From Inonotus obliquus (Eukaryota > Basidiomycota > Agaricomycetes > Hymenochaetales > Hymenochaetaceae), in the NCBI GenBank assembly GCA_032164295.1, contig JAJHTX010000003.1, forward strand, positions 1,612,001-1,676,000: a stretch of 64,000 nt of DNA, in the 5' to 3' direction. The position numbers were made by a program, and so were the translations under genes. A model generated the notes under the pieces. It was not told the origin of the DNA and searched no databases. It was given only the letters and a program-made list of their open reading frames with translations. Positions 46,012 through 58,855 of the stretch are shown here, one piece after another (position 1 is the first letter of the stretch; each line of letters opens with the position of its first letter).

Positions 46012-49000
46012 TCACCCACCCGCTGTTGGCACAAGGGGACTCGTTGTACTGGGCGACTGACCGCCCGGGCTGTTGCTCTTGCCGTTCCCGACACCACTAA
46101 TGTTGACCATTAACTCGTCTCTCCTCCCCTGCATTCCTGCTTGCGAATGTTGCAGTCTGGTATTCATTTGCGCAAGTCCACTTCCACTCCTTGGCCGTCC
46201 CAAAGAGGAATTAGAGCTGGCAGTTCCGGTTCCAGGTCCAGCACTAGTAGGAGGTGCACTGGCCGCAGCATTCCAAGCGCCATAGCCAAGTGGTGCGCTA
46301 TCACTCCTTGCTCGGCTGAGACGTTTACCGTCCAACCCGGATCCGGTGATAAACGTCCCTGTTCGTTGACGTTTCCGGTCGCCTATACTCTGGCCAGGAA
46401 GGGAAGCATCAAGCTCCATCGCATCGTCATACCGTGGTCCACCAGTCACAGGTGAGGGCGCGGTAAACGACCCATCGTAAGGTATGTTTTGCATACTATG
46501 TGCCCGATTTAGATGGTGCATATGTCCTCCATGGTGTCCATGGTGTTGGTATGCTGTATGCGCATAATGTCCACCATGTTGCCCATAGCCTGGGTGTGCG
46601 AACTCGCTTGCGGTCGGGCTGGACCCCGGACTGAAAGGTTGCAAGCCTGAAAAAGCATTCGGAAGAGTCATCCCATTAACCGTAGCGTTGGAATTTCCGT
46701 TCAAGCTCCCATAACCGCGTGATGATGCTGATGCGGGACTTGGAGTAGGTGCATTAGGCGATGTGATGAAAATCGGTGGATTGTTTTCAGGTGGCTCCCA
46801 AAGTTCCGGGGGGAACGGCGCAACTATAAAAAAATTATTGACGAGAGTCTAAGATAGACCGATAGCCGCGCACTGACCACTACCAGGGAAGGCTCTGCTC
46901 ACGACGTCGCTGAGCTGCCGGACAACGCCAACGAGTTTCTCTACTTTCCCTCTCTCCCACTCGAGAGTACGTACGACGCGCCGATGCTGGTCGCGCATTT
47001 GGTTAAGTTGAGCTGCCAGTTCCCCTGGAAGCTCAACGCGCTGCTTCACTCCTGGATCCGGGTCGAGCGCCTTACGCTTGATCTCGTCAAGTAAATCTGG
47101 ACGCCCGCGCAAGAATTTGAGGTGTGAGAACTCCCAGACTTGCTGGTCCGCGGATCCGGGACCGGAGTTCTGCCCTGTGCCGGATGAAGAAGTACGACCT
47201 CCGCGCGGCGTCTGGCGGCCCTTGTGTTCGTCAGCGATCACGGGCGATTGAATTGCAGGAAAAACCAGGGAATGGAAAACTTACCCGGTTAATCTTGTGA
47301 AAGCCGTACATGTTGAGCTGCCGTACGAAGCTGGAGAACTAACAAACGTGAGAAAGCCGCAGCACGTCATCAACAAACATTTCCTTTCTTACTAGGGCGC
47401 ATATACTTACGTTATTATGCTTGAAATGAGTTCCCAAGATAGTCCGACTAAACTCGCCAACATTTGAAACAACGAAGCTGCGAAAAAGGACAAATTAAGC
47501 ACAGATGAAGCTGAAAGGCAGAGAGACAAAGGGCCGCAGAATGCGAACCAACGAAACAAACTCCAAGGATGAAATACACACCTAGTACCCAGTTCCGTCC
47601 ACTGTATAAACATCGCGGATTTCGGATCGTTGATCATCCTGTTGTTCAGCCAGTCCAAACGTCCGGGATGATAATCGATTACATCCGCAAATCCCCCGTC
47701 AGGTACCAGATTTTTTTGCCACCGACGTTTCAAGATAGATCCCCAGTTTCATTGGTTTCATATCATGCAGTCAGGCGATGTTTCGAAGAAAAAAGCCGAT
47801 TATCGCGGAGAAAACGGAGAGGAAGACACGGCGCGGATGGGTTCCGCGTGTGTTGAAAGTGATGCGCCGCGAGTGTGGGAGGGACGGTCGATCACCGGGA
47901 AGGATGGATAGAAGTGACAGGTCACAAAGAAGCACGAAAAAGAAGACGGGGTGAATAAACTTCTAATATTCTATAGAGGAAAATAATTACGCACTGGTAG
48001 AGCTTCGTCACAAAGTTGTTCGTTCCCGTTGTTTTCGCCGATACAGAGCCGTAACCTCCGTGTGACGGGATCGACAGTGAGGTCAGCCCGTTGCCACTCC
48101 CGCTGCCACTCCCGCCCCCGGTATGCCCGCCGGTAGCGTTCAGACTCAAACTCTTGAATGGGTCCTCGTCCCCGTCTCCACTCGAACTCTCGCCTTCACC
48201 AGGACTTCCCCCACCACGCGAGTCCATACTGTCCATTCCACCTGGTCCGGGGTACAGCTCCACTTCCACCTCCTCAAAGCTCCCCGCTCCGAGATCATGT
48301 GCATTATGTCCCAGGGCAGGGTTATACCCTGGTACCGACCCTGCCTCACCCACTTCAAGAGCATTCATGGACATGGATGTCGCGTTATGGAAGGACCGCT
48401 TGCGGGGAATGGAGGACTTGCTTGAGAGTCCGGCAGTTGAGGCCGCTGAAGATGAGCGCGAGCTCGGCGCGCGAGCATAAGCAGGAAGGGTGACCCCGGG
48501 GTTAGCGGAAGTATCATACGTACCCGAAGCACTGAAAGGTCCCTCGCTTGGCGGCGCGTACGCGAACATACTGCCCTGGTTTGGACCCTGCCCCTGTCCG
48601 GGGTGTCTATTACCAGCAGTATGTGTCTGATAGTGATGCGCGTGCGGTGTCGTGGACGGGCTGAGGGGCGTGATGGGGCTCAGCGTCTGCGCAGTGCTGG
48701 CCGTGCTCGGGTGAGGGCTCGGAGTGAGGGGAGAAAGGTTCACGGGACTCTGAACACTCAAACTCGTTATGTTGAGTGAGAGTGAGGCAGATCGTTCCAT
48801 ACCCTGGTGGGCGTGTCCGTGCCCGTGCCCGTGATGTCCTCCGTCGATACCTGGCCGGGGCTGGGCTTGCGGGTGCCCTGGCTGCTGGGGAAAGAATGGA
48901 TAACCGTCCGTTGTGTGCGCGGACGCGGGAGAGTAGGATGTAGGGGATGCCGAGACGGCAGGGAGGGTGCCCGGGAGAGGGACAGAAATAGGGAGAAGAT

Positions 49001-49322
49001 GCAGATGCGGATGTTGTTGGTGGTGGTGCGCAGCCGATGGCCACTGCTGGTTTTGACCCTGCTGGTGTTGCCCTGGCTGAGCCGCTTGTGTTTGAGTATG
49101 GTTTTGCGAAAGCGATGCGGAAGGAGATTCTGGCGATGGTTGCTGAGATTGATGTGGTGCCGCGTGCTGTTGCTGCTGGTGGACTGCTTGCGACTGTTGC
49201 GAGAGAGATGGCGAGGACGACGACTGCTGTTGCTGTTGATGCAGTTCTGGGGATGAACCAAAATGCGCGTCGGGAGAAGGGAAGGATGAATGCGCGTGTT
49301 GCTGCTGCTGGTCTACCTCCAT
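46012..49322 (-). CDS. HSF1: Heat shock transcription factor HSF1 with very long low-complexity N-terminus
   Basis: Trimeric activator that binds heat-shock elements. Exons 49322-47995, 47638-47582, 47477-47411, 47338-47285, 47220-46878, 46823-46012; 886 aa. The first ~430 residues are Gln/His/Ser/Pro-rich (QQQQ runs; GHGHGHAH). The DNA-binding domain then reads FVTKLYQMINDPKS, FIQWTELGTSFVVSN, HFKHNNFSSFVRQLNMYGFH with its winged-helix recognition helix intact, followed by WEFSHLKFLRG. It is broken by four introns, one of 356 nt (47994-47639) just after KLYQ. A coiled coil for trimerisation follows (VELPGELAAQLNQMRDQHRR, then a Leu/Val heptad pattern). The C-terminal ~280 residues are disordered with a KRQR basic patch and are likely the activation region. 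The unusually long N-terminal extension resembles the extended activation tails of some fungal HSFs. Confidence 0.95.
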
Positions 49323-52300
49323 CTCAAGTCCAGTCCACGAAACAGATCGGTGGTGATTTGACTTTGATCTGCCCCTCGACGACGACGACCTCGTTTTCTT
49401 CGAAATTAGGCTTCTGTTTTGGTAGTGAATGAAAGGCGTTACCTCTTACGCGTCGAGATATCTAAATTTGCAGAGAAGGCTCAGACGCGTGTAGACTCGG
49501 ATGCTTCTAGTCCGCGATGGCGGTGCGGATGGATTCGAGTGGGGGTGAATTGAGAATACAATTCTGGTTTGAAAGCCTAGTTCGGACCAAGAATATGAGA
49601 CGGACGCTGTTCGCGTCGGGGAGCAAGTCGCGGGGGAGAAGCGTGACGGGAGATGGGCGACGGAGAATGGCAACGTGAGCGGACTACTTTGTACTAGTAG
49701 TAGGAGAGAGGATTCTTTAATGGAGTTCGATGGTAAGGGTCGAGAGCAGGGCAGGGTAGATGGAAGTCGGTAGTAGAAAGGAATGTGAAAAAAAAGAAAA
49801 AGAAAAGAAAAAGAGGGACTGACTCTGGAGGAGGAGGAGGATGTGATGATGGAGAACGGCTCAAGAGTCAAAATACTCAGCTTACTAAATTTGGACCAAA
49901 TTCCACGCGCTCGGCTTCGGCTATCCACAATCTGATAAGACCCCATACACTCCTCCCTACTTTCATTTTCTCCATTGGTACTCGTATTACGTAATAAATA
50001 CGACTACACCGACACTACGCACCATCTCGATCTAATTCAATCCCCTCCCTCCTCCCTTCTCACTCAGTACTTCATGTTTACGCGCCAATAACGCCTTTGG
50101 ATCCTCTCACGCATAATTGTTTTACTTCACTTCATCCACAACATATCCGTGCCCAAGCATCCTATCCTACTCGTAGACATGTACCAGTCTCATCCATATC
50201 TATCTACTTTACCCCGAATGGCCCTAGCGCCGTCAATCCTAGCGCGTCAAGTGACCTCTCCCGCTTCCGCACCGCCAACCCGGTCTCACCATACTTCTCG
50301 ACAATCATCAACCGCAACGTACCGATCATTTTTAGAGTTCTTCCCACTTCTATAACTCACTCAATGTATGGAGTTTTGAACACGAACACCAAGCCGATCA
50401 AAAGTCTTCGGTATCGGTATAGTACAGTATAAAACCCTTTGCCCCGCTCCGATAACAAACCTTGAAAGAGGATGAAAAAGGTTCCTAAGATGTTCCTAGT
50501 ATGTATTTGATCTCGGACTCCAGCCAGATATGTACATTGGGATAAAAACTCGTGCTAAGTACTGAAACTGACGAATTATAGATACTGTTGCGATGCGATG
50601 CGTGTGGTTGAAGATAGGAAGTTGTTTTGGCGCCAAGACGTGACGCCATATCGGAGGATCATAAGATTGGATTAGATTGATTTGAACAGGGAAGAGGAGC
50701 ATGGCGCGTGTTCACAGTCTGCAAACTGGCAGTAGCGTGAGCATAGGAAGTGAAACACTCAAGCCTCTATATCGTTGCTCGTTCCGTTCCTGGATGTCAT
50801 GTCAAGATATAACATATACGCGCGAGGGGGTCACTCACGAATCACGAACAAATTCAACAACACCACCCACGTTTATATGATATATCGCATCGTATAATAT
50901 AATCTGGAGACCCTGTCATTTGTAGTTGATGAGTCTATATTGTATATTGCACGATGGATCGGACAAAGTGATTGGTTATTCGTTCTTCTTTTGCTGACTG
51001 AGTATCGAAGGGGAAGGGGGGGAGAAGAAACGTGGGGCCCGCTATGTAAAGCGATTGGTTTGTGATTGGATATCGATATCGAAGAAACAACGTGGTCGGG
51101 ATGACACATCTCCGATGCCACAACATCTGCTTTTGGATTGCCAAGGATATATAAGACCGACTGGAGAGTCAGGCCGAAACCTGGACGCCTGTGTCGTCTG
51201 AACATCGCACCTGACATTTTCGTTCGTTCAGTTCGATGTGACTTTCATAGTTCCCCCTCCCGTCGGCCGCCCTTGGGGAAAACTTACAACCTTGAGCTAC
51301 CCTGTATAGTCGAACAATATGTTCGCGGAAAGCTACTCAATCTTCTCGTTCATTTCCTTCAAGCAGCCGATATCAATGTATGTATCAACGCCATCCCATA
51401 CAGCAGGTACATATATATCCGCCAATTCGCATCGGTTCCGTATTTGAAAGCCGTAGGAATTGAAGGTATGGTTGAAGTTGAGAAGAGAAGAAGAGAAGTT
51501 GAGAAGGTAGAGAGGTTAGTAAGTATCTGTATGTGCGTATCTATCATCAGGAACGGAGGAAGGTAAGAAGATAGGAAGACACTTTCTTGGGAGAAAAACA
51601 TAGTACACGGGGAACACATAGAATCACTTGGTAACGTAATTCTTCTGTAAGAACAGTTGATCGAAATATCAAAGCTCTAGTCTAATGACAGACCTTCAGT
51701 AACTAGGCGATTAAGCAATACTGGAGAGAACGTCGCACCTCATCGAATCATATGATATGATCCGAGTCGGACTTTGGGAGAAAGGTATAAAGGGTCAAGG
51801 CCACTCCGATGAGTACGGTGCGTACGTGGTATGTATATGGCTTCTTCCGACTTGCTTCTCACTTCTTTCAACTTCCTCTCTTACCGCCTACCGCCGGCGG
51901 AAAAAGGACTTCCACCACCAGGAAACAAAGTAAAGAACGGAAGATAATGAATTACAATGTAAGAGACTCACCTGGTATTCTCTTGGAATAGACGAAATAT
52001 ATAAATTGTCTTCCTTTTACCACGGTGAGGCTAAAGTAAAGTGATATGATTACATTCGGTCGGTTGTTTCCTTCCCGTCCCAGTTGTTCTGTTCTACATG
52101 GGAACTCGAACAGTTTCGCTATTCCGTTGTTGTCACAGCTACACAGTATACTGTATGTGTATACATAGCTGGACGGATACGAGTTTCTTCAAGAGTTTTT
52201 GCCGGCGAAGTCGTCAGTGCTTACCAGTATTCCACATGGATGCCAGTCTTGGATGTGGCTAAATACTGTTCCTACGATACATGAATATCGCGTATGGTAT

Positions 52301-53107
52301 CAGCACACTGTGTCTTTGACCGAGTGAGGAAGAATTTATCCTCGCTAGTGGCGCGAAGACGACGTTCGGAAATATTGAGCCAAGTCCGCCATCGCGTATG
52401 ATTTAGTATCTTCTGTGGTGGCCGAGGAGATGACTTCTTACCTCTACCTTCCGTTGTATTGGTGCCGCGATGCTCCGGGTTCAGGTTCCTGGTGGTAGGC
52501 ATTGGATGCACCTACAGTGCATGTGTACATCGGATCATTTCTTATACGAGCGCCCCGAATCAAGTAGGGAATTGAATGGTAGGAGAAGTAGAGGAGATCG
52601 TTAACGACCGTGATGTGGCCGGATAGCCACTTCCCGAGGGGGAGGAAGTTGCAATCGGATTTGAACTGTGCTGGTGCTCCGAGTTGCATAGGGCCAACAT
52701 TGAATCTTGCGAACCGAACGGGACCCTAGTAACTAAGCGTGCCAACTCATACAATGGTAAGTACTGCTTTCACCTATTCGTGCGAAGGGAATGTGGGCGG
52801 AAACGGGAGGCTATTTAAGGATGACGATCAATAGACGGCACAGCTTTGAGAACAGTGATGTAAGGGCATGTTGTGACTGATTCCCGTTACTTCGTTACTG
52901 GGATGTGACTGGATGTGATTAATTGATGATGAGATCAAGAGTGCAGAATCTGCACGTGCCTGGGACTGAGCCAGGCTGGGCAACTGACGAGCTGCGCGCA
53001 CAGCGTAAATCTCTTTCTTTGACAACAAACCGCCTTCGTCAGAAGAAAAAGATAGACTGGACGACGTAGATCTGTAGGTTGGAAGGCGAACGACTGTTTC
53101 TATACTT
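49323..53107. other. Intergenic region between HSF1 and ARP2
   Basis: About 3.8 kb between two divergent genes. The first few hundred bp are the likely HSF1 5' UTR/promoter and include an A/G-rich tract (about 49785-49860). Open frames such as 51138-51566 (+) and 52828-53274 (-) have no domain or splice support. Nothing else recognised. Confidence 0.5.
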
Positions 53108-54809
53108 ATGGATTCGCAACCTCCTATCGTCGTTGACAACGGTACTGGTGTATGTACTGGAGGATCACTTCTCCCCAACAATCTGCTATAGTTGTGTATC
53201 AGTGCTGATGAAGGTTGCTTTGGACATCGTAGTTCGTCAAGGTTGGGTATGCGGGCTCGAATTTCCCCGAACATGGTGCGTCCCCTTGTCAGATGTGGGT
53301 ACTCGAGCTAACTAACGACTTTGTGTGTGCGGAATACGTCATGATGTATAGTCTTCTCCTCTATCGTTGGTCGACCAATCTTGCGTGCAGAAGAGCGCGT
53401 CGGGGATGCGATCATAAAGGATATAATGGTAGGGGACGAAGCAGCTGCAGCTCGATCCTACCTCCAAATCACGCAACCCATGGAACACGGTATCGTCCGT
53501 AATTGGGAGGACATGCGTCATCTATGGGACTACACGTTCTACAACAAACTTCGTATTGATCCACACGGGCGTAAGGTCCTATTAACCGAACCTCCTATGA
53601 ACCCCCGTGCGAATCGACAGAGGATGTGTGAAGTTATGTTTGAGGAATATGGATTTGGGAGTGTGTATGTTGCTATTCAAGCAGTTCTTACGTTGTACGC
53701 GCAAGGTCTTACGACGGGAGTTGTTGTGGATTCTGGAGATGGTGTGACGCACGTCGTACCCGTATACGATGGTTTCGCTCTGCCGCATTTGACCCGGAGA
53801 CTTGATATCGCTGGACGAGACGTGACGAGATATCTGATTAAGTTACTCCTCATGCGTGGATATGCGTTTAATCGGACGGCGGATTTTGAGACCGTACGTC
53901 AGATTAAGGAGAGGTTGTGTTATGTTAGTTATGACCTCGATTTGGACACGCGATTGGCGGAGGAAACGACGGTTTTGGTGGAAAATTATACTGTACGGTC
54001 TTTCCCTTTCCTCTCTCTTCTCTTCCTCTCGCATTGTTTGCGAGAATTGGCGAAGTGAAGTTCGTTACTGATCGGAATGGCAGTTACCGGATGGACGCGT
54101 AGTTAAGGTCGGACCAGAACGTTTTGAAGCACCGGAATGTATGTTCCAGCCGCACCTAGTAGACGTCGAACAACCGGGTGTCGCAGGTTTGTTCTTCTAT
54201 CCATTTTATTGTCCACGAAGCTCCGGGCTCAGTTATCGCATTCAGAGATGCTCTTCCAGACTATCCAGGCCGCGGCGGTTGACATACGTTCAGAGTTGTA
54301 CAAACACATCGTACTTTCCGGTGGTTCGAGCATGTACCCTGGCCTGCCTAGTCGACTCGAAAAAGAGATGAAGCAGCTTTACCTAACGAGGGTGCTTGGT
54401 GGCGATCCGAGTCGCTTGAACGTGAGTTACTTCATCCCCCTTATCTCTCAACCTTCTAGCCTCTTCATTTCCTTTCTTCGCCCATGCAAGAGTCGCGTGG
54501 TTAAATCCTTACTTTTAACCTCTATTTATCCTCCTTTTTTATCATCGGCGGTTGGAATCGGCACGTACTAACCAAAATCATCCTAATCTCCTTTCACCCT
54601 TCCACCTCTACTCCATACATACACAACAACAACAACAGAAATTTAAGATCCGAATTGAGGATCCACCACGCCGAAAACACATGGTGTTCCTTGGCGGAGC
54701 GGTTTTAGCGGACATCATGAAGAATCGGCAAGAATTTTGGGTTTCGCGTGAGGAGTGGGCTGAACAAGGTGCGAGAGCGCTTGAGAAACTTGCAAGAGGG
54801 GAAAATTAG
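53108..54809 (+). CDS. ARP2: Actin-related protein 2 (ARP2), Arp2/3 complex subunit
   Basis: One of the two actin-like subunits of the Arp2/3 complex, which nucleates branched actin filaments at endocytic patches. Exons 53108-53149, 53233-53275, 53352-53992, 54084-54186, 54246-54421, 54639-54809; 391 aa, the normal family length. The start [14 protein letters not shown] holds the actin-fold phosphate loop 1. Then [60 protein letters not shown] and [17 protein letters not shown] (phosphate loop 2) follow. Later parts are [37 protein letters not shown] and the C-terminal [16 protein letters not shown]. All of these are Arp2-type. Exons 1 and 2 are small, and the last intron is 217 nt. Its activator ABP1 is encoded near 5-7 kb in this window. 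Confidence 0.97.
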
Positions 54810-55663
54810 TTTTTTTGTCTTGTTAGTGACTGTGTAGTTTGGTGCCCCCCTTCTCCCTCAACCCCCCTGGACCCCTTTGATACTTTGTTGTTGCTGGCAA
54901 TAATAATTGCGATACAATGAAGAAGGACTCGGACATGTGTTTGTACCGTGATGAACTGTAACTCGAAGCGGGTATTTCGAAGGGATTAGCATAAGGACTT
55001 TGGGTTGATAGGTCCAGTGGAGGTTTTAATAGGCTATTGTACTGGCGAATGTGTTTCACGGATGCAGTTGCATATGTCGGTACTTGTTTTGACGAAGTGT
55101 TAGAGATACTCATGTAAAGAAGAGGTTGGCTATGTCCCAGCCGCATAACGAAAAAGGAATTTATTACACCTTGCTTGCTTGTTTTAACGCCGATGCAATG
55201 AGGATGAAGTAAGAAGGGGAGGGGAGGTACAATGTTAATATGAAAATGTGTAATGTGTCTGGTCAGAGGAATTGCATCATATCCGAGTCGTTTACATTGA
55301 ATGGACTGCGGGATGTAATCTACGCCAGATGAAGCTGTGGTCTAAGAACATGATGGATGTTCCCACTGCGAAGTACCAATGTGGCCGTCAGACTGATAAT
55401 GCCAATTTGAAGCGTGCCACGAAACGGTTATCCTTTTGCAGCGGCAGGCAAAGTGCAATGTTCTTCGTTGCATTTCTAAGCTAGGCGTTTCTGCCTTGCT
55501 TGGAAAGTAATAATACGCAAAGATGTGCTTATAACTGAGAGGGTGTGAGGGGGAGGCGTAAACAGACATATCGACATATTAATTGCAACCTTTGAGTACT
55601 TCCGACTCGGAGTCCTCCGGCCATCGACGTTGAAGTTGAGTTCCGGTCTAGTAGAAGGTCGAA
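54810..55663. other. Intergenic region between ARP2 and the retroelement
   Basis: About 850 bp; ARP2 3' UTR followed by unremarkable sequence. No gene or repeat seen up to the palindrome at 55664. Confidence 0.5.
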
Positions 55664-55691
55664 AATCTTTGGTGGCGCGCCACCAAAGATT
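55664..55691. repeat. Perfect 28-bp palindrome
   Basis: Two 14-bp arms meet with no spacer at GGCG|CGCC (centre 55677/55678). Every position pairs from 55664 to 55691. It sits just left of the gag-like gene and may mark an element end or a protein-binding site. Confidence 0.85.
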
Positions 55692-55697
55692 GTAATC

Positions 55698-55757
55698 TGC
55701 GCGGAGGTGGCGGAAGATGCCGAGAACCTCTTGTCCACGAACCGCCACCTCCGCGCA
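55698..55757. repeat. 16-bp perfect hairpin enclosing the gag-like start codon
   Basis: Arms 55698-55713 and 55742-55757 are perfect reverse complements (GCGGAGGTGGCGG type), separated by a 28-nt loop that contains the ATG at 55717-55719. In RNA this would be a very stable stem placing the start codon in a loop. Confidence 0.8.
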
Positions 55758-57647
55758 ACCGACAACATATCCAAGTACAAAACTTTGGCTACTATCCTGT
55801 ACCGTTCAAACCACCGTGCGAGCATCCACGCCTGTCACCTCGTCTCCCGCTTCCATGGCCACGAGAATGAACGTAAGGAGCCGGGGGCAGACCCCTCTCC
55901 CAGATCGCGTGCCCGTGGACCCAGATAAGCTACCGGTCCCAGACTTCGAGAGTGAGACATATTTTGAATTGCGGCGGGCCGTTGCTCGTCGCTACAGTAA
56001 TATGGGACATGATGACATCGCCTGGTTCCTTGGAGTGGTGCATGAGGAGATGCTGAAATCCCAGCGCGAGGTGTGGCAGGGGTACCGAGCGGTGGCATGG
56101 GGGGAGACCACAACGACATCCGCAGCCCAAGCTCCTGAAGAGGAGCAAGCCGAGACTCTTAACATGATTGATGAACCGACTGGGCGAGCGACGACTTCCT
56201 CAGGTGCACTGCGAGGACCTGGAAGGGCAGGAGGAGTGGCAACAGGGGGGTTAGGAGATGACGAACACCCGGTGAGCACGTACCATCCTGACCAGCGCAG
56301 CACGACTCCCGCCCCTCCTGGGCCTGTCGAAGGGGAGCCCCTGCGTACAAGCCGCCCCACGGCCACCCGGCAGCGCCAGCCAACATCCAGTAGTGACTTC
56401 GGCGCTGACGTCTTTGAGAGTAACCGGGTGGTCTACACCATGCACCCTGCCATCGAATCCCGCCTGTTGGGAGGGTTGAGCGTGCCTCTGTTTTTCTTCA
56501 CTGTCCAAGGGTTGGAGGAGCAGAGCAGGGCGCAGGGCTCGACTTGTCTTGATCTGTCAGCCTCCAAGTCCGTGGAGGCCTTCCTCACTCGCGATGTGAC
56601 CGGCGATGAGTCCCTGACCCTACACCAGGTGCGCGAGGCACATCCTGTGTACGTCGATGCGGTCAAACGGGCCGACTGGAAGCCTGCCTACGTGGAGATG
56701 TGGGACCGTCTCATGCGTGCTGTCTCAGACCATCCCGCCCGCTCGCAGCGCCCAATTGGGGGAAAACACCCTTTGGTAGTGTACCTGGCACGGTCCCGCC
56801 TCCTATGGCACAACAGTCTGGCCCGAAACACCAAGCCACCCCGCCTGGAGAAGGTGCACGAAGTTCAATTACAGGACATCACTGCAGAGCTTGTCGCCAG
56901 GAAAAGGGACCAGGACGAGATGGTAAGTGATCTCTCTTGAGACAGATTGGATGTCCCAGTTGGGTGCATGCCGGTTTGTTCATACCATGCAGCTTCTCCC
57001 TGAGTGGTATGCTCATTCATTCCACACCTGTGTGTGTGAGGCTCTCTCTTTCCTTCGCGAGCCATTGCGAGCTACCCTCATTCCGCACTTTATGTGTGAG
57101 ATATTTCTCTCTGTCGTGTCCAAAAGGACTTCTGATTCGGCTGCCACTGGTGCTCCATTTGCTTCACTCTGCCTCATGCTGTCGCAGCTTTATGTGTTCG
57201 AAAATGAACCTGACATTTTCTCCTGATCTTTAGCAGCAGACGTTGAACCCTTCCAAGACTTCCGTCCGTAACACAAAACCTCGCTTGCATGACAAACGTG
57301 ATAATTTTCGGACTGGCACAAACAGTATGTCCTCCACTGTTTGTGCCGTTTGTCTCGGTCCGGGGGATCACAAGGTATCAGAGTGTTCGCGCTCCTCCCT
57401 CTGGGATGGCTCTCGCCCCACTCGATGCCGTTGAACCTCCAATGGCAGCCTCGTCGGGCCGAATGGGCGTGCATTGTGCATCAACTACCAACTGCGCACC
57501 GGGTGCACCCTGGGTCACTCATACGTTCACGATGAAGAGAACTACGTGCAGCTGAGCTTGGTATCAAGCCCGGTATCCCATTCTATGCTTACCCCATGCT
57601 ATGGTACGGTCCTATCTACACCTTCCAGTATCCTCCAGCACACCTAG
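55717..57647 (+). pseudogene. Gag-like gene of the retroelement, with putative intron and in-frame stop
   Basis: Open from ATG 55717 to about 56922, where a consensus GTAAGT donor begins. Splicing to an AG at 57233-57236 keeps the frame and reaches NPSKTSVRN and a zinc knuckle at 57342-57386, CAVCLGPGDHKVSEC (C-x2-C-x5-H-x4-C). A TGA at 57432-57434 then interrupts the frame. Beyond it the sequence stays coding-like (GRALCINYQLRTGCTLGHSY) and runs into repeat 1. Before the intron there is a helical, charged region (KSVEAFLTRDVTGDESL; PAYVEMWDRLMRAVSDH) consistent with a capsid-like domain, and a disordered Pro/Thr/Gly linker. Calling it gag rests on the knuckle and its place upstream of an RT; it could be another element-encoded nucleic-acid-binding protein. 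Confidence 0.6.
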
Positions 57648-58853
57648 AGAAACCGTTGGTCCCATTTCTCAAGATACCGAACACCAAGAGTACCAGTACC
57701 AAGCGCCAAGAAACCCGGTACCAAGAATACCGAGAGTACCGAGTGCCGAGAAACCCAGTACCGAGACAATTTGACAATTCGACGTGCTCTCATGACATGG
57801 ATCGGACGTCTCCCTCTCTGGTATTCATTCCTGATGGTTGGAGTATGCATGCTGGTTCTTTGGAGAAGCTCAGGGTCAGTATCCGTTAAGGTTTTCAGGT
57901 CTGGTACCACCAGAAACGTGTCGGTATCAATCAGCAGGGGCGCAGATCTCTTGTCCTGAGGACTTTTCATCCAGAGGTACTATATGCTATGTTTTCATTG
58001 GTATCTTGTCCTCCCTAACCCTTTCTTGTTGTCCCCCTGATGGCGCTGCAATGTTCACTTTCCTTGTTACATTTTTCTTCAGACTTTTCTTTGTTTTGAT
58101 CTTCCTTTCTACTTTCTCCTTTTGGATTTATGAGCTAACTATGGTACAGTAGTATAAATATCTCCTCCTGTACATAGTAGCTCTCCAGGTAATCTTAGGA
58201 GCTAGCCTCTAATGTGAGGGCTCGGGTTTCCTCACCCCCTTCTCAGTTCCATCTCAGTCTCATCTCAAGCTTCGTCCCAGTCCCATCCCAGTTCCGTCTC
58301 AAGTGAACCTTCAGAGTTAGCCTCCTGTGTGAGGGCTCAGGTTTGCTCCAGTCCAGTCGACACCTTCATCCACCAGTCTCTCCCATTCAGTTTCTTGCTA
58401 TACCACCCCGTGCCAGTTGTTTTCTTGCAGTACCAATGTGTACCGACATTTTTCCCACGGTACCGACGTTTTGTTATTCTTTGTATTCTGCACATCATCC
58501 TTTAGTTTCTGTACTGATCTTCTTGTTTGACAACATACCTTCACATACCAACCCCTTTCTTTCTGTACCGACCTGTACCGAGGTTTTTCCCATGGTATTA
58601 GACTCTTGTTTTGCTACGTTCTCTCTCATACCGACCTGTACCGAAGTTTTTCCCACGTTCTAAACTGTCCTTTTCATACCAGAATCACATACTCTTCGCT
58701 TCTGGCCCATCCATTCACTCCCCCTTTTCATAGACAACAAGTACCGTGACCGTACTGGTTAAGTACTAGCACATATTAGCCCTCCCCCACTTAAAACCAT
58801 ACACCCCTCGTCTCGGTACCTCTGGTACCGGACGCGATCTCGCACATTTAACG
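57533..58853 (+). repeat. 1.32-kb repeat, copy 1 (direct)
   Basis: Shares its whole length with copies 2 and 3, from GAAGAGAACTACGTGCAGC to CTCGCACATTTAACG. It is the most diverged copy (many scattered substitutions against copy 3). It contains two clusters of TACCGA-type short repeats (about 57675-57770 and 58430-58680). Open frames inside it (104 codons) are not thought to be genes. Confidence 0.9.
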
Positions 58854-58855
58854 AG

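Noticed and set aside
48807..49256. Leu/Arg-rich plus-strand frame opposite HSF1
   Set aside because: Antisense of CAG/CAC-rich codons for the Gln/His region; not a gene.
51138..51566. 142-codon plus-strand frame between HSF1 and ARP2
   Set aside because: Biased, Tyr/Arg-rich, without a domain or splice support. Kept only as unexplained sequence.
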